From the NCBI GenBank assembly GCA_022822135.1, contig JAJECH010000051.1, positions 82,952 through 146,951 of the forward strand: a stretch of 64,000 nt of DNA, in the 5' to 3' direction. A model generated the notes under the pieces. It did not search any database. It saw only the letters and a program-made list of their open reading frames with translations, and had not been told where the DNA came from. The stretch comes from Pseudomonadales bacterium. Its GTDB lineage: Bacteria; Pseudomonadota; Gammaproteobacteria; Pseudomonadales; Azotimanducaceae. Below, in pieces: positions 8,809 through 18,215 of the stretch (position 1 is its first letter; every line of letters begins with the position of its first letter). The position numbers and the translations under genes are program-made.

Positions 8809-9887
8809 ATCCACCCCTGTACTTTTGCAGCTTCGTTGCGCACGAACTCCGGTGTCCCCAAAAGTTGCCGGTTTAGTTCGATGCGTTTAAACCAATAGTG
8901 TAACCCCAATAGGTCGGTAAATCCCATACCACCGTGTACTTCGGTAGATTTGCGTGCGACAAATCTCCCCACTTCGGCAAGGTGAGCTTTCGCATGGCAC
9001 GCGGTTATTCGAGCGTCCTCCGGGATCGCGTCATACGCATGTGCGGCGTACCACACAAGTGAACGACATGGTTCAAGTTCTGCCGCCATCTCCGCACACA
9101 TATGTTTCACTGCTTGAAATGATCCAATGACGCGGTTGAACTGTTGACGTTCCCCCGCGTAATCCACAGCTTTCGCGAGCATCGATTGCGCCGCGCCTAA
9201 CGTATCCGCCGCAACAACAACCCGGCCCGCATCGACCACCTTCGCCAATGTACTCGTTGAATCGATTGAACTCTCGAGCGAATCACTCGGGGCATGATCG
9301 AACGTAAGCTCACCAACCGATCGTGTTTTGTCAATTGTGAAGAGTCGATTTAGCTCAGCGTCATTCGCTTCGACCAGATGTAACTCGTCATCCACTGTCG
9401 CAACAAGAAATACGTCAGCATCCTGAACATCTAAGGCAAACATGGCTCGACCGGACACCTTTGAACCTTCGCTTGTGATGGGCGTGTTGTCACGAGCACC
9501 AATATGCTCTCCAAGCGCGACACCGCAGGTTATTTCTCCACTAGCAAGCTTTGGTAGCCAGCTATCTTTTTGTTCGTCCGAACCTGCTAGTTGAATAGCA
9601 AGTGGAGCTAGTACACTCGATCCTATATACGGTACCGTCGCTACGCTGCCACCAAGCGACTCTGCTATCAGAGCTGCATCAAGTAGGCGTAAGCCGACGC
9701 CTCCGTAATCTTCACTGATAAGCGTGCCGGGTATACCAAGTTCAGTCAGCGAACCGTATAGCGCTTGATTCTTCGTTTCGTTTTCAGCGGCGTCTTGCCG
9801 AACGATATCTAGCGAGCATTGGTCTTGTAGGAGCTCGTTTACGGTTTGCTGAAGGAACTGCTGCTCTTCACTTAAAGCGAAATCCAC
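8805..9887 (-). CDS. Acyl-CoA dehydrogenase family protein, short subunit
   Basis: A 360-residue FAD-dependent acyl-CoA dehydrogenase-fold protein. The N-terminal helical domain begins MDFALSEEQQFLQQTVNELL. The middle domain is short and divergent. The C-terminal domain has the family signature TEVHGGMGFT near residues 317-326. No EGT-type catalytic glutamate is seen near the C-terminus. It lies 14 nt after a second, unlike acyl-CoA dehydrogenase gene. Paired unlike subunits of this kind are known to form alpha2beta2 enzymes in steroid and branched-acyl degradation, where the active site is shared. I infer a heteromer with the 405-residue neighbour. Start GTG 9887. Confidence 0.88.
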   Translation of the reverse strand: MDFALSEEQQFLQQTVNELLQDQCSLDIVRQDAAENETKNQALYGSLTELGIPGTLISEDYGGVGLRLLDAALIAESLGGSVATVPYIGSSVLAPLAIQLAGSDEQKDSWLPKLASGEITCGVALGEHIGARDNTPITSEGSKVSGRAMFALDVQDADVFLVATVDDELHLVEANDAELNRLFTIDKTRSVGELTFDHAPSDSLESSIDSTSTLAKVVDAGRVVVAADTLGAAQSMLAKAVDYAGERQQFNRVIGSFQAVKHMCAEMAAELEPCRSLVWYAAHAYDAIPEDARITACHAKAHLAEVGRFVARKSTEVHGGMGFTDLLGLHYWFKRIELNRQLLGTPEFVRNEAAKVQGWI

Positions 9888-9901
9888 TACTTATTACCCC
9901 G

Positions 9902-11119
9902 CTAGGTCGGCTTAACTTCGACTTTGGGTTCTTTCGGTAAACCGAGCGCACGTTCTCCGATCATGTTCTTTTGAATTTGTGCAGTACCGCCGCCGATGAT
10001 CAGACCTAAGTCCATCATGAAACGCTGCTGCCACATTCCGCCAGCACGCATGTGGTCGCTCCGATGGTACAACGTGCCAAGTTCCCCAAGGGCGTCGATC
10101 GCCATCGCGGCCATCTGGTGATTTAGCTCACAACCTTGTAGTTTGATGATCCATCGCGGTAAACCGGGTTCTTCGTGTTTACGTTGAGATGTCAACACGC
10201 GCATGCCGTTGTATTTCATAGCGAGCATGCGACCTTGCAATTGCAGTAACCGATCGCGATGTGTTGGATTGTCCATGATGGGATCGCCATCGACCGTCTC
10301 GTTACGCATGAGTTCTTCGATCTCGCGGAAGCGATTCTCAGCTTGATGTGGATCGCCGAGTCCTTCACGTTCGTGCTTCAACGTGTTGTTCGCGACAAAC
10401 CACCCTTCACCACGCTTACCAATGATCTGGTTCTTAGGCACTCTTGCGTCGGTGAAGAAAACTTCGTTAAACGTGGCATCTCCCGTCATCGTCACAAGGG
10501 GACGCACTTCGATACCAGGCGTATCCATTGAGAAGACAAGGTAGCTAATGCCTTGATGCTTCGGCGCATCAGGTTCGGTACGGACCAAGCAGAACATCAT
10601 GTCTGCGTGTTGCGCGCCCGACGTCCAGATCTTCTGCCCGTTAATAACGAAGTCGTCGCCGTCGACTTCCGCTCGCGTTGATAATGATGCGAGATCCGAT
10701 CCACTACCAGGTTCCGAATAGCCTTGGCACCAAGACATCTCACCGCGAATAGAAGGCGGTACAAGCCATCGCTTTTGTTCTTCAGTACCGAGTTCGAGCA
10801 CGGTGGGAACAAGACGGTTATCGCCGGAATGACCTGGTCGTACACGAGCTTTAGCAAATTCCTCAGCAATGATGTGTGTTTTTAGTGGATCGGGTGCCTC
10901 GCCACAGCCGCCATATTCTTTGGGAATCGTGCGTGCGGCGTATCCATGCTCGATCAACAACTGTTGCCAACGCTGAGCAGGATTAGGACCATCCTCGCTT
11001 CCTTCTCGATTTGTTGGTGGTCTTGCGATCGCACCGGGAGAAAGGTGTTTGTTCTCTTCAAGGAAATTCCGAAGCTCATTGCGAAAATCTTCGTATTCCG
11101 AGCTGTATTCAAGATCCAA
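9902..11119 (-). CDS. Acyl-CoA dehydrogenase family protein, long subunit
   Basis: A 405-residue acyl-CoA dehydrogenase. The FAD/substrate region has GYSEPGSGSDLASL and INGQKIWTSGA, both strongly conserved in the family. Near the C-terminus the usual EGT motif, whose Glu is the catalytic base in medium-chain enzymes, reads GGGTAQIQKNMI. The canonical base is therefore Gly here. This GGGT form is common in actinobacterial-type FadE proteins that pair with a second subunit. The TTG start at 11119 has GAGG about 8 nt upstream. It is first of a three-gene run with the short dehydrogenase and the cupin. The substrate is unknown; a bulky or side-chain acyl-CoA is plausible. Confidence 0.9.
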   Translation of the reverse strand: MDLEYSSEYEDFRNELRNFLEENKHLSPGAIARPPTNREGSEDGPNPAQRWQQLLIEHGYAARTIPKEYGGCGEAPDPLKTHIIAEEFAKARVRPGHSGDNRLVPTVLELGTEEQKRWLVPPSIRGEMSWCQGYSEPGSGSDLASLSTRAEVDGDDFVINGQKIWTSGAQHADMMFCLVRTEPDAPKHQGISYLVFSMDTPGIEVRPLVTMTGDATFNEVFFTDARVPKNQIIGKRGEGWFVANNTLKHEREGLGDPHQAENRFREIEELMRNETVDGDPIMDNPTHRDRLLQLQGRMLAMKYNGMRVLTSQRKHEEPGLPRWIIKLQGCELNHQMAAMAIDALGELGTLYHRSDHMRAGGMWQQRFMMDLGLIIGGGTAQIQKNMIGERALGLPKEPKVEVKPT

Positions 11120-11219
11120 TTGGTACGACCTCGCGAAGTCGGGGAACTACAGAGTAATGGCGATTACCAAGTGTTTGAAGTATAGGTTTTGCGGTTTAGT
11201 GTTCGAAAAACGCCAACTG

Positions 11220-12260
11220 TTAGGAAGCGAGCTCCCTCATACCTTCCCACTCGCACCAACAATCACACAGCGCATCTACTGAACTTTCCGGTCTTGACTG
11301 ATCGCGCGCAGCAGATACGAGTCGGAAATACGCCATAAGTCTTGGTGAATGACCTTCTAATCGCGTCGCGCAATGCGGGACAGCATGGAGTGTTAGTACG
11401 GCATCACCTGGTTTAACTTTTATTAGTGTCGGTTTTGGCCAGATCCGGCCATCCGACGTGTAGCCGGCGTCTTCTTTAAATTGTTCGCGCACTTGGTCTG
11501 GATAGTGCCGGAGTCCGCTGAAATTTGGCGCATTGCTGTCGATGCGGTCCCATCCCGGACCATCGGGTCCAATTGGCCCGCCGGCGTCACGTTGATAGCG
11601 AAAGAACTCGGAGATCGGGTGATGTGCACCACGCAGAAGTCCAAGGTTTCCCGCGCCCTCGACGCTCTGATCCGAGAGCGGAATACCAAGTAGGGCAGTG
11701 AAGTTGAGGATATTGATACCACGAGGATATGTTCTGCGAACGCCATTACGTGCTGGGTCTCGGTTCCAGCGCGCTCGCTCTTCCTCATTCATCGGTCGAT
11801 CAGTGCGCTGATGAACTGGGGCTGCCCCATTCCAAAGGCCGTCCAGATGGCCGTGCCATCCGTAGAAAGGTACCTCTTCATGGGGATACCCAGCTTCGTT
11901 GATTTGATTACCGATTTTGTGCGGAAAGATCGTCGCCAACTGTGCGCCACGTCTTCCCGCTACCTCGTGTCCAAGAGCCTCATTGATTGAGCGCATGAGT
12001 TCGCTAGCTGGATTGACTAGCTCAAGTATGCTCGGATGAGTGCCAGCACGCTTGGCATTCACAACAGCTTCTTGAAGTATCGTATCCGCAGTTGAATCTG
12101 ATTTGTCGTCAGATTGTTTTCGTGACATCGAGGCATGCCAAATTGCCGACAAACCACCGTAAAGCGTGCGAATTGCACGTGTTACAACCTCAGGCGGGAC
12201 AATATCCCTGAGGATTACGAAACCGTCGTCGTAGAAGGATTGTTTCTGCTCCGGCGTCAA
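11220..12260 (-). CDS. Phytanoyl-CoA dioxygenase (PhyH) family protein
   Basis: A 346-residue member of the Fe(II)/2-oxoglutarate-type PhyH family. The N-terminus has the usual FYDDGFVILRDIVPPEVV opening. The metal ligands His138-x-Asp140 are in WHGHLDGLWNG, and the distal His lies near residue 300 (TLHAVPH), with an arginine soon after (ATRLEGHSPR) that may bind 2-oxoglutarate. Family members hydroxylate acyl-CoAs or small organic substrates. The best start is TTG 12260, only four codons after the TGA of the terB-like gene and in the same frame. There is no clear Shine-Dalgarno. Catabolic neighbours suggest an oxidative step; the substrate is unknown. Confidence 0.83.
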   Translation of the reverse strand: MTPEQKQSFYDDGFVILRDIVPPEVVTRAIRTLYGGLSAIWHASMSRKQSDDKSDSTADTILQEAVVNAKRAGTHPSILELVNPASELMRSINEALGHEVAGRRGAQLATIFPHKIGNQINEAGYPHEEVPFYGWHGHLDGLWNGAAPVHQRTDRPMNEEERARWNRDPARNGVRRTYPRGINILNFTALLGIPLSDQSVEGAGNLGLLRGAHHPISEFFRYQRDAGGPIGPDGPGWDRIDSNAPNFSGLRHYPDQVREQFKEDAGYTSDGRIWPKPTLIKVKPGDAVLTLHAVPHCATRLEGHSPRLMAYFRLVSAARDQSRPESSVDALCDCWCEWEGMRELAS

Positions 12261-12269
12261 GAGTCTAAA

Positions 12270-12716
12270 TCAAAAAGCTTGCGTTTGATTAAGACCTACA
12301 AGATCGGAAGCACGTAAATTGAGATCACTAACGACCATATTGAAGAAAAATACCTCTCGCTCCGTGATACGTTCGTCTGCTTTGATGATCGTCGCCAGTG
12401 CGTTTATCAGCGCTATTTTTCGTTCCACAGGTAACCTAACACTGACTGCGTTGAGATAGCGACTGAGCGAGCCTTCTTCGTAGATATGCGAGTTGGCAGC
12501 AACGCGTACGTCGCTATCTGTGATGTCTTGTCCTGTGAGTTCGCTCACCATGTCGCGCACGAGTCCGATTTCAGCAGGATGGATATTCGAATCAACGCTC
12601 GTTGCACGAGATAGTGTCATAAGCACGGTCTCATTGAACAGCTCTACATCTTCTTCGGCTGAGCCGCTCGTTTCGTCAAAGAGCTTGAATATGGCACTCA
12701 AACTGGTTCGAATCAT
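12270..12716 (-). CDS. TerB-like helical protein
   Basis: A 148-residue all-helical cytosolic protein of the TerB/DjlA type. The pattern includes DSNIHPAEIGLVRDMVSEL and a later ATIIKADERITEREVFFFNMV, the acidic D-x-x-I-x-x-x-E signature repeated as in TerB proteins. TerB-like domains are linked to metal binding and membrane-associated stress complexes, but stand-alone copies have no fixed role. The ATG start is clear. It ends in TGA 9 nt before the PhyH gene and shares its frame. No other ter genes are nearby. Confidence 0.78.
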   Translation of the reverse strand: MIRTSLSAIFKLFDETSGSAEEDVELFNETVLMTLSRATSVDSNIHPAEIGLVRDMVSELTGQDITDSDVRVAANSHIYEEGSLSRYLNAVSVRLPVERKIALINALATIIKADERITEREVFFFNMVVSDLNLRASDLVGLNQTQAF

Positions 12717-12794
12717 GGCGAAATATGCGCTCTAAGTGGGATTGGGAATGCGGAGATTTTAACGTTGGATCGTTGGCTTATGCACCGTTTCAAG

Positions 12795-13547
12795 TCATCC
12801 TTCACTATGTTCGAGCATAAATTCGAACGCAAAGCGCATCTCTTCCCCAGGTACCTCCGGGTGTAATCCTGGATTTGCATGAATTCGTTTATCCGATGAT
12901 GCGAGTGCGTCGAACAGCTCCAGATAGCCTTCCCGAGAAAATAACTCGTCCTCTAGCTGCATGAGAAAAAGAATGGGGAATGTAAGTTTGGCCGCATCCT
13001 CTAACATCCGCGCACCGAGGCGTCTTCCAATACCTTGAGATCCCAGTAAACCAAGCGTAGCAGCCACGACTGGTAGGGTTCGTGAAGCATCAGCGAGCAT
13101 TGGTATACCGAATATCGAACCCATTGATAATCCGAAATAAACCATCTGTTTGAGTTCGATGCTCGATTCTGATTGCGCAAGATCAATGGCGTATCGCCAG
13201 TCAGCATTCATGTCGTCGACCATCGATTCGCGTCTCATTTCCTCGCCAAACGCTTCGCGACCGCCGGGACCAACTTGACGTAGTCCATGCACCGGACCAT
13301 CGATCGACACCACCGTATGTCCAGCGTTGACGAATTTCCCAGCGAGATAGGGTATAGGTGCTTGGTATCGGTTACCTGACGCTCCGTGACCGAACGCTAC
13401 CAAGGTTGAGCTCACCGCGCTATTTGGCATCCACAACGCACCGGTCCGCTTTCGACCTTTCTCGGTTTCTGCAATAAACTCACGAGTTGAGTGCTTCGCG
13501 CCATCGTCAGCGGTCGACAATTGCACGTTAGTTACGACTTGGTTCAT
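12795..13547 (-). CDS. Alpha/beta hydrolase
   Basis: A 250-residue soluble hydrolase. The nucleophile elbow GLSMGS places Ser141. The acid is probably Asp200 (LMQLEDELFSR) and the His is His229 (PGLHPEVP). The oxyanion region is FGHGASGNRY near residue 52. The shape resembles dienelactone-hydrolase or acetylesterase types. It lies within the leftward catabolic block but with 70-80 bp gaps on both sides, so it may have its own promoter. The substrate cannot be read from the sequence. Confidence 0.87.
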   Translation of the reverse strand: MNQVVTNVQLSTADDGAKHSTREFIAETEKGRKRTGALWMPNSAVSSTLVAFGHGASGNRYQAPIPYLAGKFVNAGHTVVSIDGPVHGLRQVGPGGREAFGEEMRRESMVDDMNADWRYAIDLAQSESSIELKQMVYFGLSMGSIFGIPMLADASRTLPVVAATLGLLGSQGIGRRLGARMLEDAAKLTFPILFLMQLEDELFSREGYLELFDALASSDKRIHANPGLHPEVPGEEMRFAFEFMLEHSEG

Positions 13548-13617
13548 GTTGTTATTTCGATATCAAAATTGGGTATAGAAGAGAGACGCTCCTCAAGTAC
13601 GTGGAATCCGCTGTGTC

Positions 13618-14688
13618 TCATACCTTTGGCATAACGTCGCGAGCGAGTCGCTCGATGGATTGGAAACGCGTATCGAAATTCGGCAGCACCATGACCTGAT
13701 TCAAACCCGCTTGGTCGAGTGCCTGGAGCAGATCTATGAGTTCGTCTCTGGTTCCGATCATTGCGGATGCTCTTAAGACATCCGGCGTCAAGAAGCGCTC
13801 TTCTTCCGGAATCACGTAGCAGTTGTGACCCGCATGAATTCGCTGGTGACGACGTTCTTCAGGATACGATTCGATCATCTTTACATAGTCATCCCATACG
13901 TACTTCAGTGCCCCGCCCGGTTGGCGTCCAAAGTTGCGAACTTGCTCGTAGGAATAGTGAATCGCAGCCATTGCCATTGCTCCGCATTCAGCCTTAACGC
14001 GATCCGAGTCAATCGCTTCACCGTCATCGAGAACCACAATGGTTGTTAATGCGGTCGTGTAGTAGTCCTCTTTATCCAATTCACGACCGACTTGATTCGC
14101 GCCTGTTTGAAGCATGTGCTTTATATTGAGCATGACCGCCGGGTCTGCTGGCAATGCCAGTACGGCACCGTCGCCCAGTTTCCCCGCAACCGCTAGGGAC
14201 TTTGGACCAAACCCTGATATGTAAAGTGGAATCTCTTCCTTAAAGTTGACGAATCCGTCGTCTGGCATCACGTGCCGAATCGGAATGTCGCGTCCCTTCG
14301 CGTGGTAGATCCCCTCTTCGCCTCGCATCAACGGTCTTAACGTATTGACGTAGCGCTCGAGATCGCGCACCCGATCGGGAGGCAAGCCCATAACCCGCAT
14401 CGCGGTATTGCCAGCACCCAATCCAAGAAACGTACGACCTGGCGCAAGTGCGTTAATGGTTGCGATACTTCCGGCTGTGATAGGAGCCGGACGGGTACCC
14501 GTGATGGCGACGCCTGTTCCGAGACGGATCCGAGAGGTACGCGTTGCTGCGAGTGCGAGCGTCGCATAACAATCGGACCAGAGCATCTGACTATCCGCAC
14601 ACCACGCATGGGAATATCCCAATTCCTCAGCGCGCACGATGTAGTCGATGTCGTTTACATGCGAAGCGACGCAAACCCCGAAATCCAT
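13618..14688 (-). CDS. LLM-class (luciferase-like) flavin-dependent oxidoreductase
   Basis: A 356-residue TIM-barrel oxidoreductase of the bacterial luciferase family. It opens with MDFGVCVASHVNDIDYIVRAEELGYSHAW-type sequence and has the family signature YISGFGPKSLAVAGKLGDGA in the middle. Relatives use FMN with O2 as monooxygenases, or F420 as in Mer and Fgd. The form here resembles the F420-type branch, but the cofactor is not proven. It is 15 nt from the next upstream gene (TIGR03084-like), so the two are probably in one transcript. The substrate is unknown. Confidence 0.87.
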   Translation of the reverse strand: MDFGVCVASHVNDIDYIVRAEELGYSHAWCADSQMLWSDCYATLALAATRTSRIRLGTGVAITGTRPAPITAGSIATINALAPGRTFLGLGAGNTAMRVMGLPPDRVRDLERYVNTLRPLMRGEEGIYHAKGRDIPIRHVMPDDGFVNFKEEIPLYISGFGPKSLAVAGKLGDGAVLALPADPAVMLNIKHMLQTGANQVGRELDKEDYYTTALTTIVVLDDGEAIDSDRVKAECGAMAMAAIHYSYEQVRNFGRQPGGALKYVWDDYVKMIESYPEERRHQRIHAGHNCYVIPEEERFLTPDVLRASAMIGTRDELIDLLQALDQAGLNQVMVLPNFDTRFQSIERLARDVMPKV

Positions 14689-14703
14689 CCTAGCGTACTC
14701 CTG

Positions 14704-15465
14704 CTACCAACCTCGCACACCTGGAACAGGAGGCGTTTCAGGAGGTCCGGCAAAACACTGAGCGATTTCCATCCATGCGACGGCCGAATCGCCGCGAACA
14801 TCGAGATTGACTTCCTGAATGTTTCGTCCTTGCGTTACCACATGCGCGAACTCAACGGCAGAACCGGCAACGAAATCACTGTCAGAGGGTTCATTCCATG
14901 TCCATTCGGTACCAGAAGGGGCAGAAAGACGCACGTACGGAATCGGATCGGGTACATCAAGTTGCCGGTTGATAAACGTCCAGCCGTAGGTAGCTACGCC
15001 AATGTGACAGATGTTCCGAATGCGATCAGTATTCATTCGTTTTACCCGCAGCAGGTCGTAAATATCCTGACCGTGTGACCAAGTTTCCATTTGGCGTGCA
15101 GTTGCCATCATGCGCAACCCCATATCGGGACCAAACCAAGGCGCTCGAATCTGTGGGTCGACGCGTTCAAACTCGTCGCAGAGGTCCTGCTGGTACTTGA
15201 ACCATTGCTCCATGAGTGCACGGCCCTCGAGTGGCTCTGGCTCCGACGCACGATACTTCTCTCGATTGTTCATCCAATCTCGAAATCCGTCCGGATCCGT
15301 CACCGAGTGTAACGCCCAACGATCCGCATCGTGAAGATGCTGCACGACCCAATTTATCGTGCGGTCTTTGAAGGGAGTCTCTAAACTCCACTGATCATCC
15401 TTCAAGGTGACGAGGAGTTCATGTAAAGCTGTGCCTTCTTCGCGAAAGTCGTCAATCTGTTGCAT
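14704..15465 (-). CDS. TIGR03084-type / maleylpyruvate-isomerase-like DinB-fold protein
   Basis: A 253-residue protein with an N-terminal four-helix DinB/mycothiol-type bundle (helices separated by WVVQHLHDADRWAL and METWSHGQDIYDLL). The histidines in HLHDAD and WSHGQD are the likely metal ligands. A smaller C-terminal domain ends AWMEIAQCFAGPPETPP. Relatives in this family are mainly known next to acyl-CoA catabolic genes in actinobacteria and marine proteobacteria; no reaction is established. It lies between the LLM oxidoreductase (15 nt) and the molybdenum hydroxylase (8 nt), so it is in their operon. Confidence 0.78.
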   Translation of the reverse strand: MQQIDDFREEGTALHELLVTLKDDQWSLETPFKDRTINWVVQHLHDADRWALHSVTDPDGFRDWMNNREKYRASEPEPLEGRALMEQWFKYQQDLCDEFERVDPQIRAPWFGPDMGLRMMATARQMETWSHGQDIYDLLRVKRMNTDRIRNICHIGVATYGWTFINRQLDVPDPIPYVRLSAPSGTEWTWNEPSDSDFVAGSAVEFAHVVTQGRNIQEVNLDVRGDSAVAWMEIAQCFAGPPETPPVPGVRGW

Positions 15466-15473
15466 GCAAAAAC

Positions 15474-17669
15474 TCAGATTAGTGGAATAGAACGACGGCG
15501 ACCGCCGCCTGCTCGGTAAATCGCGTTACTCAATGCAGGGGCGATAGGAGGTACGCCCGGTTCACCGACACCCGCAGGTAGATGATCCGAGTCAACGAGT
15601 TCAACCGAAATTGAAGGTGCGTCGGGCATCCGTGCGATGAGATAGCCGTCGAAATTATCCTGCTGAATGGTGCCGTCCTTGAACGTCAGCTTGGCACGTT
15701 GGGCTGCTGACAAACCGAAAACGACCGCACCTTCCATCTGCGCCGCGCAAGTGTCAGCGTTCACATACGTACCGCAGTCTAAGACCACATGAGCGTTCGT
15801 CACTCTGAAATTCGGATCGGACGCATCGACTTCTAAAACAGTCGCTACATACGAAAGGAAACTGTGGTGTACAGCAACACCTAGTGCGCGACCATCTGCG
15901 ATTTTTTGATCCCAGTCAGAGTTCGCTCGAGCTTTCTGGAGAACATTTCGGAGACGTTCGATTTTGAACTCGTGCCCTGGCTCACTCGGCAGCGCGCCTT
16001 GAACGACGTCCATACCTTCCCACATCGCTAGTCGATAGTCAATGGGATCCATACCGGCCTGTTCAGCAAGTTCGTCAATGAATACGTTCGCACCGAACGC
16101 ATGGAATATGTTGCAAACAGATCGTAACCAACCGATCCGCACACCAGCTTTCAGTCCAGCCGCCTCGATTGACTGGTTATCGCACCGATAAGGCGTGTTG
16201 GTGAACCCCATATCAAGCTCCCAATTGGCGGGTTCAACCATATTCGGTGCGGCGACGGTCGACATGATCGATGGAAATGCGGTTCGTTGACGCCATGCAG
16301 TTGGCATGCCGTTTTCGCCTAATGTCGCCTCGTAACGCTGTACGCTCGGCGCGTGAAAGTAATCGTACTGCAAATCGTTTTCGCGTCGCCACTGAACGCG
16401 GACGGGACGCTTGAGACGCTTTGATAGCTCGACGGCCTCCAAAACAAAGTCTGGCTTCGATTTACGACCAAATGCGCCGCCGAGGAGTGTAGGAGTTACT
16501 TTCACTTTCTCAAGCGCGAAGCCTTGTGCGCCAACGATGGTGTTACGTGTCGTCTGAGGATCCTGAACAGGCGCTAATACTTCAACCGAGTCATCGACCA
16601 CGTTTGCGATCGCAGAAGGCGGTTCCATTGGGGCGTGGCTAAGGAACGGTGTTTCATAAACCGCTTCAGTCTTTTCTTCGGCTTCATCGAGCATCCCATT
16701 GGCATTTCCAACTTGATGCCAGACTTTACCTGGTTGCTCAACGGCGTCACGTAGCGCTTGTTGAAACGCGTCGCTATCGAAGCTCTGATTCGGCGAGTCT
16801 GACCAATTGATCTCAAGCTCGTCGGCGATCTTAATACCCGTGTAGGTGTCTTCTGCAATGACCGCGACACTTCCAACAGGATTAAAGCGAATCGGACCCG
16901 GCGTCACGTTGATAGTCTCAATCCCAATAAACCTCGGGTTCTCCTTTGCGCTGTCGGGCACTTTTACGTCAACTGGCGACGACCCAAAAACAGGGGCATG
17001 AACCATGACGGCGATTGCCATGTTGGGTAATGTGACGTCTGCACCGTACGTTGCATTGCCGGTCGCTACATCCTGTGCGTCAACGTGCACACGGGATTTC
17101 CCGATGTGATTCCAGTTTTCGCGTGATTTAAGGGTAGGGTTTGTAGGTACATCAAGCGCACTCGCCGCGTTCGCGAGATCGCCAAAAGATGTACTTCGCG
17201 ACGAAGCGTTATGGTGTACTGCATGGTCGTGCGCTTCGCATTCTGAAGCCGCCACACCCCACGAATCAGCCGCAGCCTGGATCAGCATTTCACGAGCTGC
17301 CGCTCCGGCATTCCTCAAAGGTACGAAAAAGTTCTTGATGCTCTTTGAGCCATCGGTGTTCTGATCGCCGTACTTTGCGTCGCCTTCAGCTTGAGCGACG
17401 ACGACTTTCCCCCAATCTGCCTCAAGCTCGTCACACACGACTTGCGCGACCGCTGTCTTGATTCCTTGCCCCATCTCTGATCGGTGACACGTGACAGTGA
17501 CGATACCATCGCTGCCGACAGCTACGTAAACGCTTGGAGAGAGTGTACGTGCGGTACTTGCTAAAGCGGGATTAAATCCGGTTGTATATGCGTAGGAGCC
17601 AACCACCAACGCACCGGAGGAAACTAGAAAATTCCGACGCGAAAGATTGCGAAGTGGAGGTGCGTTCAT
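15474..17669 (-). CDS. Molybdenum hydroxylase large subunit (IorB-like aldehyde/xanthine oxidase family)
   Basis: A 731-residue molybdopterin-binding subunit. The N-terminus has a Tat signal ([19 protein letters not shown]), so the enzyme is probably exported folded. Molybdopterin contacts include GGAFGRK, and the conserved catalytic Glu is in [19 protein letters not shown] near the C-terminus. This is the short isoquinoline 1-oxidoreductase (IorB) layout. The ATG overlaps the TGA of the small Fe-S subunit (ATGA). There is no FAD (CoxM-type) subunit in the operon, so electrons must go to another acceptor such as a cytochrome. The substrate is unknown; aldehydes or N-heterocycles are known for relatives. 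Confidence 0.93.
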   Translation of the reverse strand: MNAPPLRNLSRRNFLVSSGALVVGSYAYTTGFNPALASTARTLSPSVYVAVGSDGIVTVTCHRSEMGQGIKTAVAQVVCDELEADWGKVVVAQAEGDAKYGDQNTDGSKSIKNFFVPLRNAGAAAREMLIQAAADSWGVAASECEAHDHAVHHNASSRSTSFGDLANAASALDVPTNPTLKSRENWNHIGKSRVHVDAQDVATGNATYGADVTLPNMAIAVMVHAPVFGSSPVDVKVPDSAKENPRFIGIETINVTPGPIRFNPVGSVAVIAEDTYTGIKIADELEINWSDSPNQSFDSDAFQQALRDAVEQPGKVWHQVGNANGMLDEAEEKTEAVYETPFLSHAPMEPPSAIANVVDDSVEVLAPVQDPQTTRNTIVGAQGFALEKVKVTPTLLGGAFGRKSKPDFVLEAVELSKRLKRPVRVQWRRENDLQYDYFHAPSVQRYEATLGENGMPTAWRQRTAFPSIMSTVAAPNMVEPANWELDMGFTNTPYRCDNQSIEAAGLKAGVRIGWLRSVCNIFHAFGANVFIDELAEQAGMDPIDYRLAMWEGMDVVQGALPSEPGHEFKIERLRNVLQKARANSDWDQKIADGRALGVAVHHSFLSYVATVLEVDASDPNFRVTNAHVVLDCGTYVNADTCAAQMEGAVVFGLSAAQRAKLTFKDGTIQQDNFDGYLIARMPDAPSISVELVDSDHLPAGVGEPGVPPIAPALSNAIYRAGGGRRRSIPLI

Positions 17670-18121
17670 TGTCTACCCTCCGCGGTTCGATGAATGGCTT
17701 TACGGATTCGACCGTAGGTACCACATCGACAAATATTGCCAGCCATGGCACTATCGATGTCTTCGTCGCTTGGGGCAGCATTGGTCGCTAGTAGAGCAGC
17801 AGCTGACATCAATTGACCCGACTGACAGTACCCACACTGTGCGACGTTTTCTTCGACCCATGCTTCGACGAGGTCCGGCTGCTGTTCAACTAGCGATTCG
17901 ATCGTCGAAATTTGTCGACCCGATGCGGCGGCAACGGTTGTAAGACAGGATCGGGTCGGCGTACCATCGATTTGAACAGTACAAGCACCGCACAATCCTC
18001 GCCCACAACCGAACTTGGTGCCGTTAAGCGCTAGATGGTCGCGCAGGACCCACAATAACGGTGTGTTTTCGTCAATGTCGAGCTGATGCTCGACGCCATT
18101 GACATGCATCTTGATCGCCAT
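17666..18121 (-). CDS. Molybdenum hydroxylase small [2Fe-2S] subunit (IorA-like)
   Basis: A 151-residue protein with two [2Fe-2S] sites. The plant-type N-terminal cluster uses [18 protein letters not shown]. The C-terminal cluster uses [10 protein letters not shown] and [15 protein letters not shown]. It has no export signal and is probably carried through Tat with the large subunit. ATG 18121 has AAGGGG a few bases upstream, so it begins this operon or subset of it. It shuttles electrons from the molybdenum site. Confidence 0.94.
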   Translation of the reverse strand: MAIKMHVNGVEHQLDIDENTPLLWVLRDHLALNGTKFGCGRGLCGACTVQIDGTPTRSCLTTVAAASGRQISTIESLVEQQPDLVEAWVEENVAQCGYCQSGQLMSAAALLATNAAPSDEDIDSAMAGNICRCGTYGRIRKAIHRTAEGRQ

Positions 18122-18215
18122 TCATAACCCCTTTAACGAAACACGATCTTGTTTTTCTATGTTAGCACTCGGATACGAAACATTCCTTATGAATCAATTC
18201 AAACCGAGCAACCTC

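Noticed and set aside
14608..15078. 156-codon plus-strand frame
   Set aside because: It is antisense to the LLM and TIGR03084 genes, which have clear domain matches.
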